The notes below the pieces were generated by a model. The model was not told where the DNA came from and ran no database searches. It saw only the letters and a program-made list of their open reading frames with translations. This document shows positions 1-56,604 of a stretch of DNA of 64,000 bases, one piece after another; within the stretch, counting starts at the first letter, position 1; every line of letters begins with the position of its first letter. The stretch covers positions 41,839,385 to 41,903,384 of the forward strand of contig NC_088295.1 in NCBI RefSeq assembly GCF_032854445.1, given 5' to 3'. The position numbers and the translations under genes are program-made. This stretch comes from Liolophura sinensis. Its lineage: Eukaryota; Mollusca; Polyplacophora; Chitonida; Chitonidae.

Positions 1-602
1 ATTGACATTTCAGGAGTCGCCCCAGTTCACCTAGATATGGACGACACTGAGTGGGGGCTCTCGAAAACTTACTAAAAGGCAAGATTTTACTGTACTTGCT
101 ACACAACTCGCATACACAAGTCTGTCAGCCCAACAGCGCTGTTAGCAATCGCCCTATAACCCCACCTGTTAGTTGTGTTAGCTCACAAGAGTCCCTACTC
201 TGTCTCGTCTAAACCTGTGTGAACTCCTGTGTGAACGAAATTCCTGAAATGCCTGCTTAGTATAACGCAAAAAGAGGTGATATGAATTCAGAACTATTAC
301 AAGATCATTGGAAACCTGTTTTTGTTGCATAAAAGCTTTGACACTTTGAGGTCAGCACAGGGAACAGGACTGAGACTGAGATACCCAAAATTCTTATGTG
401 GCTCTATGGTGGGGGAGAAACTCAGAATCAAGCAAAATGTATTACTTTAAAAGAGCTAAGCTTATAGTGTAACGCAATCAATGATCACAGTGTTATTAAA
501 ATCAATTATAAGTACAGAGGTTACTTTAGCCATACACTAAAAGACCCATGTCCTGCATTTTACCAGTATCTCCTATGTACATGCATTTAACACTTCTATG
601 GA
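1..602. other. Left-edge non-coding sequence
   Basis: No convincing exon is visible. The first 250 bases are slightly GC-richer (for example GGAGTCGCCCCAG at 13-25) and might belong to a gene outside the window, but I cannot show a frame or splice sites. The rest is AT-rich unique sequence. Confidence 0.4.
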
Positions 603-872
603 TTTATTTATTTCACTGATGTTTTATAGCGTACCGGTACTCAAGAATATTTCACTTATATGACAGAGGCCAGCAATATGGTGGGAGGAAACCTGGCAGA
701 TCCCAGTGGGAACCCACGACCATCATCAGGCTGCTGACAGACCTTCCCACATATGGCAGGAGAGGAAGCCAGCATGAGTTGGGCTTGAACTCCCAGCGAC
801 CGCATTGGTGAGCGGCTCCTGGGTCATTACGCTGCACTAGGGCGCTAACCAATTGAGTCATGGAGGTCCCCC
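603..872 (-). mobile_element. tRNA-derived SINE, family A, near full length
   Basis: Read on the minus strand it has the tRNA-like head (CATGACTCAATTGGTTAGCG), the body CTCATGCTGGCTTCCTCTCC, and the tail ATATTCTTGAGTACCGGTAC followed by AAATAAATAAATC. The same order is found in the copies at 24383, 36380 and 44204. It is diverged from the best copies and so is not a recent insertion. Confidence 0.85.
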
Positions 873-1249
873 ACATTTCTATTGAAGCTGTATGTATAAA
901 CTAAGGAAATCACCACTTCTAGTGACAGAAGAATGTTAAAACTATCTCTTATTTATCACCACATGTTATCCACTCCGGATATATAAATTATGAGCTTCTT
1001 AAATAAATGACAAACATGGCTCGGTATATTATGTTAATTTCAACATTTGGATGGGGGCGTGGTCTGACAGCTCCCCACATGGTTCACCACAGCCTCCTTC
1101 GCGACATCATACAAGAAAAGAATCAAATGTTTTTAACAGCTATGTCTTTTTCAGGGCCTGAATCACGACACGAATCAATGAGAAAGATGAAATGATTTCA
1201 TTACCAAAGATATAAAGCCCAAGATTAATCAATATTAACAGAAAACATG

Positions 1250-1346
1250 CTTATTTCAGTGTGAAGTCCGTAACGTTCACCCGGTCGGACGCCATTTTCA
1301 ATCCAGGTGAATTGTGGGAATCGCCAGACGAACTGGGTCATTAGAG
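1250..1346 (+). promoter_or_regulatory. Probable promoter / 5' UTR of the nuclear receptor gene
   Basis: The 100 bases before the first ATG are GC- and CpG-richer than the surroundings. They contain GACGCCATTTTC near 1288, the reverse of a YY1-type AAnATGGC motif often seen at TATA-less starts, and GAACTGGGTCA at 1330-1340. The latter matches the ROR/Rev-erb response element WAWNTRGGTCA at 10 of 11 positions. No TATA box is evident. The transcription start is not determined. Confidence 0.45.
1330..1340 (+). promoter_or_regulatory. RORE-like half site next to the start codon
   Basis: GAACTGGGTCA fits WAWNTRGGTCA except at the first base. It ends 6 bases before the ATG. Vertebrate Rev-erb and ROR genes are regulated through such sites, so feedback by this receptor or a relative is possible. 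The match is from sequence only. Confidence 0.35.
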
Positions 1347-45077
<43,731 letters not shown>

Positions 45078-45934
45078 ACTCATTTCTATTTTCCCCACCC
45101 CCACCCTCTTTATTACCTGATTTAGACTCAACCATACCAATGTTGTGTCTATGAGTGAATGTTCCATACGTTTATTGAAGAGGGGAGTTTAGGAGGTATA
45201 TATTACACATTTCATTTTCCACAGTGGTGAATGTATGTATGAGTGTCTGTCTGGTCACTGAAAAGAGTTAAAACCACCTTTACTTCCATTGCAGTCTATT
45301 TTGTGTAGTTTAGTGTACATGTAGGTAGAAGAAAGTTGACAGTGAACCTGTCTAGTACATAGTGCTGCATTCATGCTGGGCATCCCAACTCTGCTTGAAT
45401 AATACTTGTTCACATCCATTGTATGTGTATATAATATCTGCCTGATAGCAAGCGTCAGAGCACAGCTTGATCACCGGAAAACAATACCTTTGTTTGCATA
45501 ATTTATTCACGAATTTAAAATTCATGTCTCACACATGTAGGTGTATACATGTACATGTAGATGTATGTCACTGGCTCCTCAGCGGCATGACAGAGTAAGG
45601 ATGAACGCCACTTTAAAGACAAAGTCTGTTGGAATTATGGTTAATTCTTGACAAGCGTATGTCATGTTTATCATGTTTGATATGGTTATGACCTTGAGCC
45701 AGTCATGGTTGTATTCTTCAATCTATGTAGCTCTTGTTTTAAGAGTGTGATAAATACTTTAGCACATTTTCTAATGATGACAAGTACTGGTTGTTTATTT
45801 CCTGACTGAAGACATGTGGATGCACATACCTGTAAAGCTACTAGAAAGAAATGCGCCATGGCGCTCAGTGCTTCTCTCTTGATATGTTTAAAAGCAGCAA
45901 AGTTCAGGATTCAAATAACCGATTTACATGACAA

Positions 45935-46790
45935 GCGTGCATTTATTAGTGTGCATTATGATTACTGCTGAACGGCAGTCTAGCAATACAGATTCATGAC
46001 TAGTGTGCATGAATTCACCAGTGTGTTCAATGTTTACAGCTTAGCAACTTAGTCCCATGACTAGTGTGCATTCATCAGTGTGTAAGATCTTTATAGGTCA
46101 GTGGTAGCCTGTCCACACATTTCCATGACTATGACCATCCAAAAGTGTGTGTGTGTGTAATGTTTACAGGGCTTTGCCCTTGAAGGGAATCGGGGAGCCT
46201 TAGTCTGATGGCTTGGTTTCTGTGATTTTGCGCTACAGTAGTGGTGTTCTAGTCACTCAGTCCCAAGGCTTTTAAAGCTTACAGCTAATATGCATTCATC
46301 AGTGTGCTCAGTGTTCACAGTTTGCAGTGACTTAGCAACACAGCCTTAAGACTAGTGCACATACATTAGTGTGCTAAGTGTTTACAGCTCTACAGTAGCT
46401 CAGCAACACAGCCTTGAGATTAGCGTACATTCATCAGTGCATGCAATGTTTACAGCTCCTCAATGGCTTAGCAACACATCTTCATGACTAGTGTGCATTC
46501 ATTAGTGTGTACAGCATTTACGGCTCTGCAATGGCTTAGCAACATAGCTTTGAGATTAGTGTGCATCATCTGTGTGCACAGTGTAGTGTGTATGACGTTT
46601 ACCGGTCTGCTGTAACTTAGCACTTCTGTGTCATGACTAGTTTGCATTCATCAGTGTGTCCAACATTTACAGCTCTGCAATAGCTCAGCAAATCTGTAAC
46701 ATGACTGCATCGTCAGTGTGTATGATGTTTAAACCTCTGCAGTAGCCCAGCAAATCTGTACCATGACTGATGTGCTTTATCACTATGTAC
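45935..46790. repeat. Degenerate ~66-bp tandem repeat in the 3' flank
   Basis: About 11 diverged units with the order ATGACTAGTGTGCATTCATC, AGTGTGTACAATGTTTACAG, then CTCTGCAGTAGCTTAGCAAC and ACAGCCTT. Units differ by indels, and one stretch (about 46130-46260) is interrupted by unrelated sequence. It lies 0.9-1.7 kb after the stop codon, so it may be in the 3' UTR. Confidence 0.85.
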
Positions 46791-47712
46791 ATGCACGATG
46801 TCTATGACACAGCAGTGGTGTAGATACACACACTTATTTCTAGCATATGCATCAGACTTTAGTGTTTGGTTGAAAAAGCAGTCGTCATTACCTATGTGTA
46901 GTTGTCAGTCCTTGGTGTGTACAGGTCTCAAGAATTAGTCTTGGTTTAGTTAAAGAACGTTAGAAAATCTAATGTGAAGTGGTTAGTCTGATGTGTAAAG
47001 TACACGTGAGTTTGACAGTTAAATGTGTGCTGGTCAGGTCTTGATGTTTGATGTGTTTATAACTCGGTGTTGGTTCTGCAAACTGTGATTGGTAATGTGA
47101 ACTGTTCAATATGGTGTGCAGTCGAAAGTTGCTGTGCTTGTCTCAGTGCTGGTTCAGTAAAAAGTGCGTCACAGTATAGTCTTCAGTTTGTATTGATTCA
47201 GCAGTGGTGCTGTTGGTGTTCTAGATTGTACATGTTTCACAACTTAATGGGCTGAAATTTCAAGCATTGTGGGATTACATACAGTTTTCTTCAAACGTAT
47301 GTCATAGACTTCCAATATCATCATTGGCACCATTTTGATTGCTACTTTGTGATTGCCATTAAGTGGATAAAAGGTGTTATGACACATTCAACAAAAAATT
47401 CCGTAAGAATGTTTTCTCTTTCTTTGATAGGGAACAGTCATGTGTGTGACAAAATCAGAAATTTGATATGAATAGAGATGTAATTATTTCTGTTCTGGAA
47501 ATCTATGTGCTGATCCTATAAAAAAAGTTTTATAAAACACTGTGAATGATCTTGTATGCCCTATACCACTAAAAAGGTCATTGCAAATTGCTGTAGAAAG
47601 AATCCTTTTGCACACCATTCATGATTATCTTTTGCAGTCACATTGAGTATAAAAGGCAGCATAAGATCTGATTATGTGTCGCAGATACGATCATGACATA
47701 AAATTGCATATG

Positions 47713-47941
47713 CTGTATTTCACCTGAAGTTTGGTACAGATGCACTTTTAGAAGCACATAAAGACATTAAAATTTACTTTTGATATCAACACTTCAGATT
47801 TTCTGGTAAGAAATTAATCGTACTTCAAAAAAACCTCTTGAAGTAGCCCTGTAAGGTGGAAGAATTCATCAGAATCAAGAAAAATAAAATGCACCACTTG
47901 AAAAGTGCTGAACTTTATAGGTGAAATACAGTATAAATGTA
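47713..47941 (+). mobile_element. MITE-like element family M2, copy 1
   Basis: 229 bp with inverted ends: left CTGTATTTCACCTGAAGTTT and right end reverse-complementing to CTGTATTTCACCTATAAAGT. Internal GATGCACTTTTAGAAGCACA and ACTTTTGATATCAACACTTC recur at 60133-60352. No coding capacity. Confidence 0.75.
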
Positions 47942-49184
47942 CATTTGTACTGACATAGCAAACATATTTCATAAAACCAATACATGTACCAATGTGTGTA
48001 ACAGGTGCGATGTGTCCGGTTTGAAGAGCTTGTTCTCCCACGCTAGACCTGTAGATGTAAGTGATGTAGCTGTTTGTTGGACATCAAGGGAGACAACTCT
48101 CCACTGAAGGGAGATGACCTTGTGTAAATGACAGTTTAATTAATGTCATGAGCTATTCATTGTCAAGGGCTCAGTAGGCTTTGCCCACCATGCTTCTTTG
48201 AGTGTCATTTATCATCATCATATATGCATATTCATGTTTGCCCACATATGGAACTAACTTCGCTGGTGTTGAAAATGTGTGTCTGGAGACTGCTTTAGAA
48301 AGCTGCTCTGATTAGATACGGCAGTTTTTGTTTGAAAGTGCACATAAATCACTGAGAGTGTAAGATTAAAGTAAGTTGAATTTGTGAGTGTTTTGCAGTA
48401 TTTAGTACTTAAAGTGATGTGTGCTGTGTTCAGATATAGTCATTAACAGTTCACCCAGTTGTGATTAGATTTAAGTGCCTCAACAGGTACAGGCTGACCA
48501 ATTAGGCATATTGTGAGTCAATCATCAATTAAATGTATTCAAATGTGTGTTTAGTGCTTTTTCTACAGCATTTTTAATGCTAAATATGCATTTTGGCTAC
48601 AATATCAATTCAAAGAGAGCCAGTGGCAAGTGTGTAAAACAACATCATCCTAAGGAAGGTTGAATTCACCCCATGTTCGTGATGCATTTCTAATGTATAC
48701 AAAGCTAGATAGATCTTTGTATGTATAGACACAATTATGTACACAATCTTGGTGATACCAAACCTTTTTTATTTTGGCAAAAAAAAATGTGTACTTTAAA
48801 AGTGCATTTGCTTATGCCTATCGCCTTACTGTAGGTCTCAGTCCTTTTCATTATTGAAAGTATGTGTACATGTAATTGCCATTCATAGTGAAATCATATG
48901 CCAAGCAGACTGCAAAAACCCGCTGTGCTGTGTTTGTTGACTGAGAATACTAGAACACCACATTTTATCTATGCTGCAACATTTTCCATTCATTTCCTTC
49001 TGGTTTTGTTCAGCTTGACTGATGTTTTGCTGGTTGGTATCAAAGGAAATCTGTGGTACACAACAAGTTTTTTGTCAGCAGGACTCGCTCATTTCACCTC
49101 CCATTTGCCGATTCCATGGTCATCTTGATGTACACGAATGGTACATTCTCTCCACCTGTACCGTCGTGTTATGTTAAAACATTG

Positions 49185-49283
49185 AGATATATATATATGT
49201 GCAAACTTATTTAAGTAAGTAAAGATATATACTTACACATATATATATAAAATATATACATATATATATATATCTATATACAT
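49185..49283. repeat. TA-rich hairpin-prone region
   Basis: Two ATATATATAT tracts around ACTTATTTAAGTAAGTAAAG and TATATACTTACACATATATA. Parts are mutually complementary. Confidence 0.75.
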
Positions 49284-49676
49284 GCTGTGAGCTTCTATTG
49301 TATCATCTTTAAGCTTATCAAAATGTGCCATCCAAGCGACCGGTGAGATATCGTGCAAAACAACATAGTTAGCAATATTTATGTTGCTTTTACAATCTTT
49401 TACTTAACCATGTTTGCATATTTCCAATTACTTCTTGTTGCGTTGTATGATTAAGAAATCATCTTGAACGGAGATTTGTTTTGCTTTGACCGGAAGAAAC
49501 CAGATGAAAAGCCCTGTGATCAAAAAAATAAATAAATAACTATAACAGAAAAAAAAAAACATTTTTTTCTTCAAACCTTTTTAATCAAAGTACATTTGCG
49601 ATGTACTGTATTAAGTTTCTTTTAGTGTTGGTGCTGCAGAATGCTACATTTTTATGATGTATTACTCTTGTCCATG

Positions 49677-49682
49677 AATAAA
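49677..49682 (+). terminator. Candidate poly(A) signal AATAAA (proximal)
   Basis: AATAAA about 4.6 kb after the stop codon, with TAGTTTATGTG downstream. One of several AATAAA hexamers here, so use is uncertain. Confidence 0.25.
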
Positions 49683-52600
49683 ATTGGTGGAAAAAATTTA
49701 TCCATAATGCAGTAGTTTATGTGCAAGGCAGGCAGACAGGAGTTTATTTTGATCAGGGTGCCTAATAGATGTCAAAAGTTATAGGCTTGATTTAACTCCA
49801 ATGTACCTATAACACCCTTAGTGCAAAATGCTTAGCAGCAGATAATCTTATGTCACTGTTAGCCCCGTCATTGTAACATCCCTCTGTATTTGCCAAAAAA
49901 AAAAGAAGAAAAAAAATCAAGAATTTAGGATCACCCCAGGGTACGTGACAAGGATACAGTAACCAGAGAATTTTTATTTCAGAGACGTATTCTTGTTACC
50001 ACATTGTGACCAAAGATACTTTTGATGTGTTTCAATTAATGGATACAGCAAGGAGATGTCCAGTTATGTTTAGCAAGACATTATCATGCCTGCCATTTCA
50101 CCAAGTTAATGCATTACTATACAGGGTTGCGGTACATGATGTACTCATTGCATTGTGTGTTAGTTTGATCCTTGAAATTGCCTGATAACATGTACATATC
50201 ATGTTTATCCAGGATCACTGGGACATGGTTCCATTTTAGCCAATTGCAAGTATTCCATCATTTCACCATCGTGCACATGTTTCTGGGATATAAAAATCTG
50301 ATATTAACTTCTGGTTTATCTTCACTTTGATTCCTTTGAACATGTAAACTGAATGATAATGAAATGTATGCAAATGAGTAATTCTTCCGATTGTGAATGA
50401 CGCACATGAGGTCAATCAGCTTGGTGTTACTTAAAAGTCTTATGGTAATGTACACGTGTTGTTTACTTCCAGGTCAGATGTCAGAGGTCAGTTAAATCAC
50501 ATAGCTACATGTAGTCTTTCAATATATACTTTCATATAGGTGGTTCAGAAGAAAATAAAATCACCATGGTTTATAAGACGATATATGTCTTTCATTGAAT
50601 ATAAATGTAGTTTTTCAATATCTTTTTAAAAAGTAATGCTTTTTGGGCTCATGAAATGGTAAAATTTAATTAAGATGCAGTTTGTATTTGAAGTTTTTGG
50701 TCATAGTGAGTATACTTTGTAGGTTACCAGACTTCTTGTAAATCGATATTTTGAAATATGCGTATAGTTCAAACCACAGTACACATGCTTGCTTGAGTGC
50801 AGTAATGTGGCATGTCGGCTTAAAGAAATCAAGAACTAACTGTATAAAGCCTGTATAGGTAGGCCTACTGGACTTCATTTTAAGGGTTTTCTTCTTTTAA
50901 TGTAAAGCAAATTTGTAGATTCTGATCAAATGGGCTTACATGCCATGTACATGACTAGTGTTTGCTTTAATGTCAGAATGGTTCTTTAGAGTGCATACTG
51001 CGTCCATAAAAGTACATGTGTACTATTATGAGATATTTGAGTATAAGTTTACACAGTTATTGTGGTGTGCTCTTATTTTTCCTGTTATTGCATGCCTTCT
51101 GATTGGGTCATATTTTTCTGCAAGACCAGTCTTTGTTGATGATTTCAATTTCATGAAATACCAATATGACAAGAGAATTTTAGTTAAGACATTTCCTAAT
51201 TGCCAGTGTGACATGACCTTATACAGTGGTATGGTGAGAATATTTGTGTAAGTGATCTTAAATGGACATCGGTTTAATCGCTAATTTTGTTCTTGCAATA
51301 ACTACCAATGTTTAAGCCTTAAAAGGTATTTGAAGCACTTCTAGCCTTCTTCTGTTAATTTTTTCTTGAATCATATGTGAAAATCCTGAGTGTACTGTCG
51401 TACATATATTTGACACTACCTTGTCTCACTCTGTATTCAGTAATATAATACACTGCGAGAAATATTGTGTGCTAATTTAGACAAGAAGTCATATGTTGGT
51501 TTCTTTGGTTGTGTACCTAATGCATGCAATGCCAAGTACTCGGTTTTAAATTGTTTGTGACTGTCAAACTCTAAAGAAAGGTCCTACATCAACGTAAAAC
51601 ATGTTGTGATCACAAATTTCCTTTATTCCACCAATGACAAGGGGAAAAAAAAATTTTTTTTTTTTTTGTTCTCTGTTGAATACTATTTTGATGTTTGTTA
51701 CTATAGAGGTACATAATGCATACATAAGTTTGCTGTCAAGTGTGGACCATCTCAAATAGATACAGATTTATCATTGTTATTATATCAGACTTGCAAATCC
51801 AGACCAACAAAAGAAACCAGCCATATACATTGTATATAAGTAGAGCTTTCCTCCTAATCATATACCCCTGTATTGATCAACAGTGATAGTTGAAAAACAC
51901 CGTATGGGTCAACAGACACCTGTCCCTGAAAGAGCAAAGTGACTGAGGTTTTGTATACAGTGTACTTATATCCCAAATATACTTCAGTTAATTGTTAATT
52001 AATGTAAATCTTTAAGTGCTACAATGATACATTTGTTTTTTTTTTTGCATGGATTATAGCTTTGGAGGTTGACTGAAACTTTAGAATTGTTCCTCTTAAA
52101 TGATGGGCGGATTGTGACTTTTTGGTTGTTGTATTTGATATACATGTATATGCGAAAATAGTACGGTACAGGTCTCACGGCCTTTTACATACTTCATTTA
52201 TCCCTGATTCCTCCTATGCATGATATGATATCTTATTGTATATCTATAATAGAAACTGTAATAGATGTGACACATTTTTGGTGTTCTCCCCAACAAACAA
52301 TATATGTAGTGATGGTAGTAATTTGATATCTGCGAAAACCGTAAATCAAACACTTTTTGCAAAGGCAAGTGCAGCAAATTTTGTCATGTTTTAAGCAAAC
52401 ATATCTTATGCAAATTAGTGTTTCTTAACTAGTGCAATATTCTCATGACATTAACTGAACACACAAACAAATACAGTGAACCATCGGAATAAATTAGTAT
52501 CCAAAAGTATAGGGTACTGTATGAAGAGAAGTTTTTTTTACAGTGTAAGTGTGGCTTTCTATATTTATGAAAATTCTTAGATTATTTATTTTTCATAGTT

Positions 52601-52970
52601 AAACATTACATTGTTACGTGTATTGTCAAGGAGTGCTCAAAGTCTAATGCACCACACTGACATTCTGAACACCAAAAGTCATCTTGGCTTTTTCTTTTGT
52701 ATGTGCTGTTGACCCAGAGCTAAACACTTTATTCATGTTTTTCACATTTGTTTATCTGGTCGAATCTGTATGTGTATCATATTATTATGAGGTATGAACA
52801 TAAATGTGTGTGTGACTGTTTCTGATAAAAGTGGACTTTTTTTCTTTTCTTTCTTTTTTCTTGTGGTCAAAATGTGATTGTTAAAACCAAGCAATTAATT
52901 GAACATCAAAATTTAGAAACATGTTCAAAAACCACTTTCATAATGTTTAGATCCTTGTGTATAATATTTT

Positions 52971-54334
52971 CACACTTATTTATTAATGTATGCTATTTAT
53001 TTTGTTGAAGTCACTGTTGTAGTATACAAATGTTTTCAGTCTATAGTTTGAGCATTATCTGCCGTACTTGCTAGATTCACCATTTACCATGTATATTATC
53101 TGCTTCCTTGTTGTCATCTCTTCTATGCAATGCCGTGTTTTTTAGCCAACAATATCTATAATGATCTGCGCATAAAGGTGCCATATATAAGCTATGTGCT
53201 TAGAAAATCAACTTGTGACTTACACGATGTTAATGCTGTCTTCAAGTGTCATTGTGGAGAATGTCATTTTAACTGAAATTAATTGATTGTAATGGGGTCA
53301 GTCAGGAAGAAGTGTACAATGACATATAACATTAAAATGACTAGGCACTACACTGTAAAAAATGTGCTTCAGTAGCAAGTGTTTAGCAGTAGTTGCGGTA
53401 CGACCTCAGTGTACTGTATATGTGCGTGCATATAAATGTTCCAATTTAAGTTTGTTTTTGTTCACAATACCCACCAGTATAATAATGCACAAAAAGATAC
53501 AAATAATTCTGTCAGGCTTTTCAGAAGTTTTTGTTTTCCACATGCATGCCGGCTTGAAAGTCAAATAACTAAAGACCACTGATATTTGATTTGAAACAAA
53601 TTTAATATTTAACAGATTATGGTTAACCGAAGTTCAAACAAGTACACCTTATTCTATTTAAAGCATACTGAGGACTCTTACCAAACCAGGTATGTTGTCA
53701 CAATAGTTAAAATGCCTTTCAGATTTGTGTTCATACTTAAGTCTGTACTGTAAGAAGTAGCAAATTCTGCTTCTTTATATGATGTTGCTTGCAGACATTT
53801 TTTCTGGGCCCAGTTGTTTGAAAGTGTATTGATTTATACTGATATTAAGTCATATTTTATATTGAAAGTTTAAGCCCAACTCAGCACACAATGTTGTTTT
53901 CCAGAGTCAAAGTATAAAAGCAACAATTTTAGTTCATATTTAATGTAATGGTACACAATTTTGTAGGCCAAGTACAAAATTGAAGACTTAAAGTTAAATC
54001 TGGTATTAAGTTTTAATACCGTTTTGAACATCTGGACCCAGGAGAACAGCCATTATTGTTAATTATGTCACTAAAACCTCGGCTAATTTGAAATACCTCC
54101 ACAAGCACAAATTTAGAAACATTCACACTTATTTAATAATGTATGCTATTTATTTTGTTGAAGTCACTGTTGTAGTATACAAATGTTTTCAGTCTATAGT
54201 TTGAGCGTTACCTTTAGAGCCTTATCTGCTGTACTTGATAGTTTCACCATTTACCATGTACAGTTTACCAGCTGGGCACAGAACAGCCATTATTGTTAAT
54301 TATGTCACTGAAACCTCCGCTAATTTGAGATAAC

Positions 54335-54335
<1 letters not shown>
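52971..54335. repeat. Local segmental duplications
   Basis: About 125 bp at 52971-53095 (CACACTTATTTATTAATGTA, CTGTTGTAGTATACAAATGT, CACCATTTACCATGTA) recurs at 54124-54262 with a 14-base insertion after TTTGAGCGTTA. A second unit, GAACAGCCATTATTGTTAAT to CGCTAATTTGA, occurs at about 54043-54095 and 54280-54330. Copies are over 90% alike by eye. Confidence 0.85.

Positions 54336-54393
<58 letters not shown>
54334..54393. repeat. Poly-C followed by (CA)n microsatellite
   Basis: About 18 C bases, then about 20 CA units, placed at the end of the duplicated CTAATTTGAGATAA sequence. Likely variable in length. Confidence 0.95.
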
Positions 54394-54395
<2 letters not shown>

Positions 54396-54839
54396 CACCA
54401 CCTTAACAACTACGACTTTGGAAATGGTTCCACTGCAATCAGTGTCTTCAAAAATTATTTGGCTGTTAATAAACGACTCTAACATGTTACACTAACTGCT
54501 GCTGAGCTCAGTTACGCTACTTTTTGTTTTCAATGTATTGCCAATATTATGGCATTAAACGTAATATTTTTAATTTATTAAAACCAATCCATTCGTCTCT
54601 TGGTTTTATTGTACAAGTAGTTGTTTGTTCAAGATTTTTAATCAGCACAGCTAGATTCTGGTGGGTATTTTAAGTTATTTTGTTTTTTTTTGTTTTTTTT
54701 TTTTTTGGCTTGTAGACCACCATACTGTTTCAGCTATTTGTAGATTGTTGTGCTCCATATGTACACGTACTGTATTATTCCATTTCCTGCTTTTCATATG
54801 AATCTCATCTTATACCATTTTCCTGGTGTACTAGAAGCG

Positions 54840-54845
54840 AATAAA
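54840..54845 (+). terminator. Candidate poly(A) signal AATAAA (distal)
   Basis: AATAAA followed after about 20 bases by the G/T-rich AGCTTTGTTGTCGTTC, a good arrangement for 3' end formation. It would imply a 9.8-kb 3' UTR if used by the receptor gene. Confidence 0.25.
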
Positions 54846-54977
54846 ATTTGTTGCTTAAGACAGCTTTGTTGTCGTTCTCTAAATACATGTAGATATCTAC
54901 AAAAAATCGTGGAGATCACACATATGCATTGGGCCACTGTCTTAGTTGTGTTTGAAATAAGCTAAGCAGCTTCCTAA

Positions 54978-55345
54978 ACGAGCCAGCAGGGTTTAGCAGT
55001 CAAGGTACAAATACGCTTTCAGTCGCTTAAGGACACACAAGGTGCGGGTTCAAACCTGGCCTTAGGCCAAAAAATTAGCAGATTTCCTGCTCTCACTGTT
55101 CGTGACAATAAGCCGTCAACCACACTCGTGCAGCAATGTGAGCAGTCTAATGTTTATTGATGGCCACTAACTGTTGCCCACCAATATATTCAGCATGTAA
55201 GTCATATGTCGAATAGCTGCCCAAGATTCAAGGTTTATGCCGGGTACTGTGGTTTCTTCCACCAGTAAGCTTGACCGTTCTCGTATAAGTGAAAAATTCT
55301 TTAAAATGGTGTCAGAATGGGAGACTGGTAAATCAATAAAATAAA
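54978..55345 (+). mobile_element. SINE-like element with tRNA B-box and diverged family A-like tail
   Basis: GAGCCAGCAGGGTTTAGCAG head, then a good B-box in GTGCGGGTTCAAACCTGGCC (about 55036). The end, CTTCCACCAGTAAGCTTGAC, TCTCGTATAAGTGAAAAATT and AATCAATAAAATAAAT, parallels the copy at 39222 and family A. Confidence 0.6.
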
Positions 55346-56426
55346 TGGATTATCATTATTGATGTACACAAAGTATACAGTTCAAAACATACTGGAAATA
55401 TAACAATTCCTGCTAACTACTACTTGTATTAATGAGGTCGTGACTACTGCTCATAGATTCCAGGGTCTTTCTCTCTTCTTTTCCGTATTTCCTGACCACT
55501 TTTGAAATCAATAAACAGTAGACTAGCAGAATCTTCTCAATAATGTATACTGATACTCAGTACAGTAATTACAAGTCAAACTGTTGGCTATAAATTGTAC
55601 ATCTAAATATGTTCCATGATTTACACAAAGGCATTTATTCACTTACTGTAATAACTAGAAAGGTAATTATCCAAGCTGTACAAGAAAATTATAAGCATTG
55701 CGAAATAAGTATTCATCAACAACCCAGAAGCTTACCCATCCACCCTAAAGAAGAAAATTATATCCACGGTTTCAAACTCTATTCAGGGTTTTGGTGGCAA
55801 GTGATAAATTTCCCCCTGATGTACAGTTCATTTCTGAACATTTAAAAACAAAATATCTGAACTAATATAGAGCTTAGCAGTGTGTAACATTTGTTTGTGA
55901 ACGTAAATACCTTGCACATCACTACCAGTACTGAATATTCTGGTTCTGAATCTGAATCTGAATTTGTAATCCTTAAAACTGAAAATAGCTGACCATGTGA
56001 TCTTATTTGCAGCCCTTCTGTACTACTCACACTTGATATACAAAACACCAAGTAATATAAGTAAAAATCTAAATCTAAATCTAAACACGGGAAAAAGAAA
56101 TGAATCTAATATCTTAAAAGCAAGTCTTTCAATCCTACAAGGGTTCCTCCGTAGTCATTCAAGAGTTTTGCCCCTTGCCAAGGTGCCCTTCAAAACCCAA
56201 GTCAATGAGCCCTACACTGTTGTCAACAAAACAGTAATCGCAGTCGATTTACCGTGCAGTGTTAGTGTCCTCCATTCTTACGTGTGGTGAGTCATGTGGG
56301 AGTAACTCTAATAAATAATAAAAACTACCAGTTTCAACTGGATACATGGCTCCATAGGTGGTTTTTAAGACAAATGTGGTAAGGTTATGAATGTGTACAT
56401 GTGAGGTTCATGGGAAAGAGGTGAAG

Positions 56427-56604
56427 CAGACGCCATTTTAACCAAGCCGCTTGCTCGGATGGAAATTATGTGTACTGTTGATTTGCTGTGGCGAAGATGT
56501 GACACGGAGATAAACGTCTGAAGGTTAGTTGAATAGCTACAAGGCCAATGTAAGGCATGCCCAAACTGCAGGAAGAACGATAGCTGCGAAAATTTTGCCA
56601 TGGA
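56427..56604 (+). promoter_or_regulatory. Possible promoter and first exon of a second gene
   Basis: A GC/CpG-richer patch starts with GACGCCATTTTAACC, the same motif as before the receptor gene. It ends with GCCATGGA immediately before a consensus donor GTAAGT (56605). If this is exon 1, only M plus two bases would be coded, and the next open segment meets an in-frame stop, so it is more likely 5' UTR. Confidence 0.35.

Larger units (their letters stand above)
45078..56400 (+). other. 3' UTR / 3' flank of the nuclear receptor gene, no other gene seen
   Basis: No supported coding exon in 11 kb. Part is likely 3' UTR. Candidate poly(A) signals AATAAA at 49677-49682 and 54840-54845 each have G/T-rich sequence downstream. 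Contents listed separately: degenerate ~66-bp repeat, MITE-like element, TA-rich hairpin region, duplicated segment, poly-C/(CA)n, and a SINE at 54978. Open frames in it are short and unremarkable. Confidence 0.6.
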
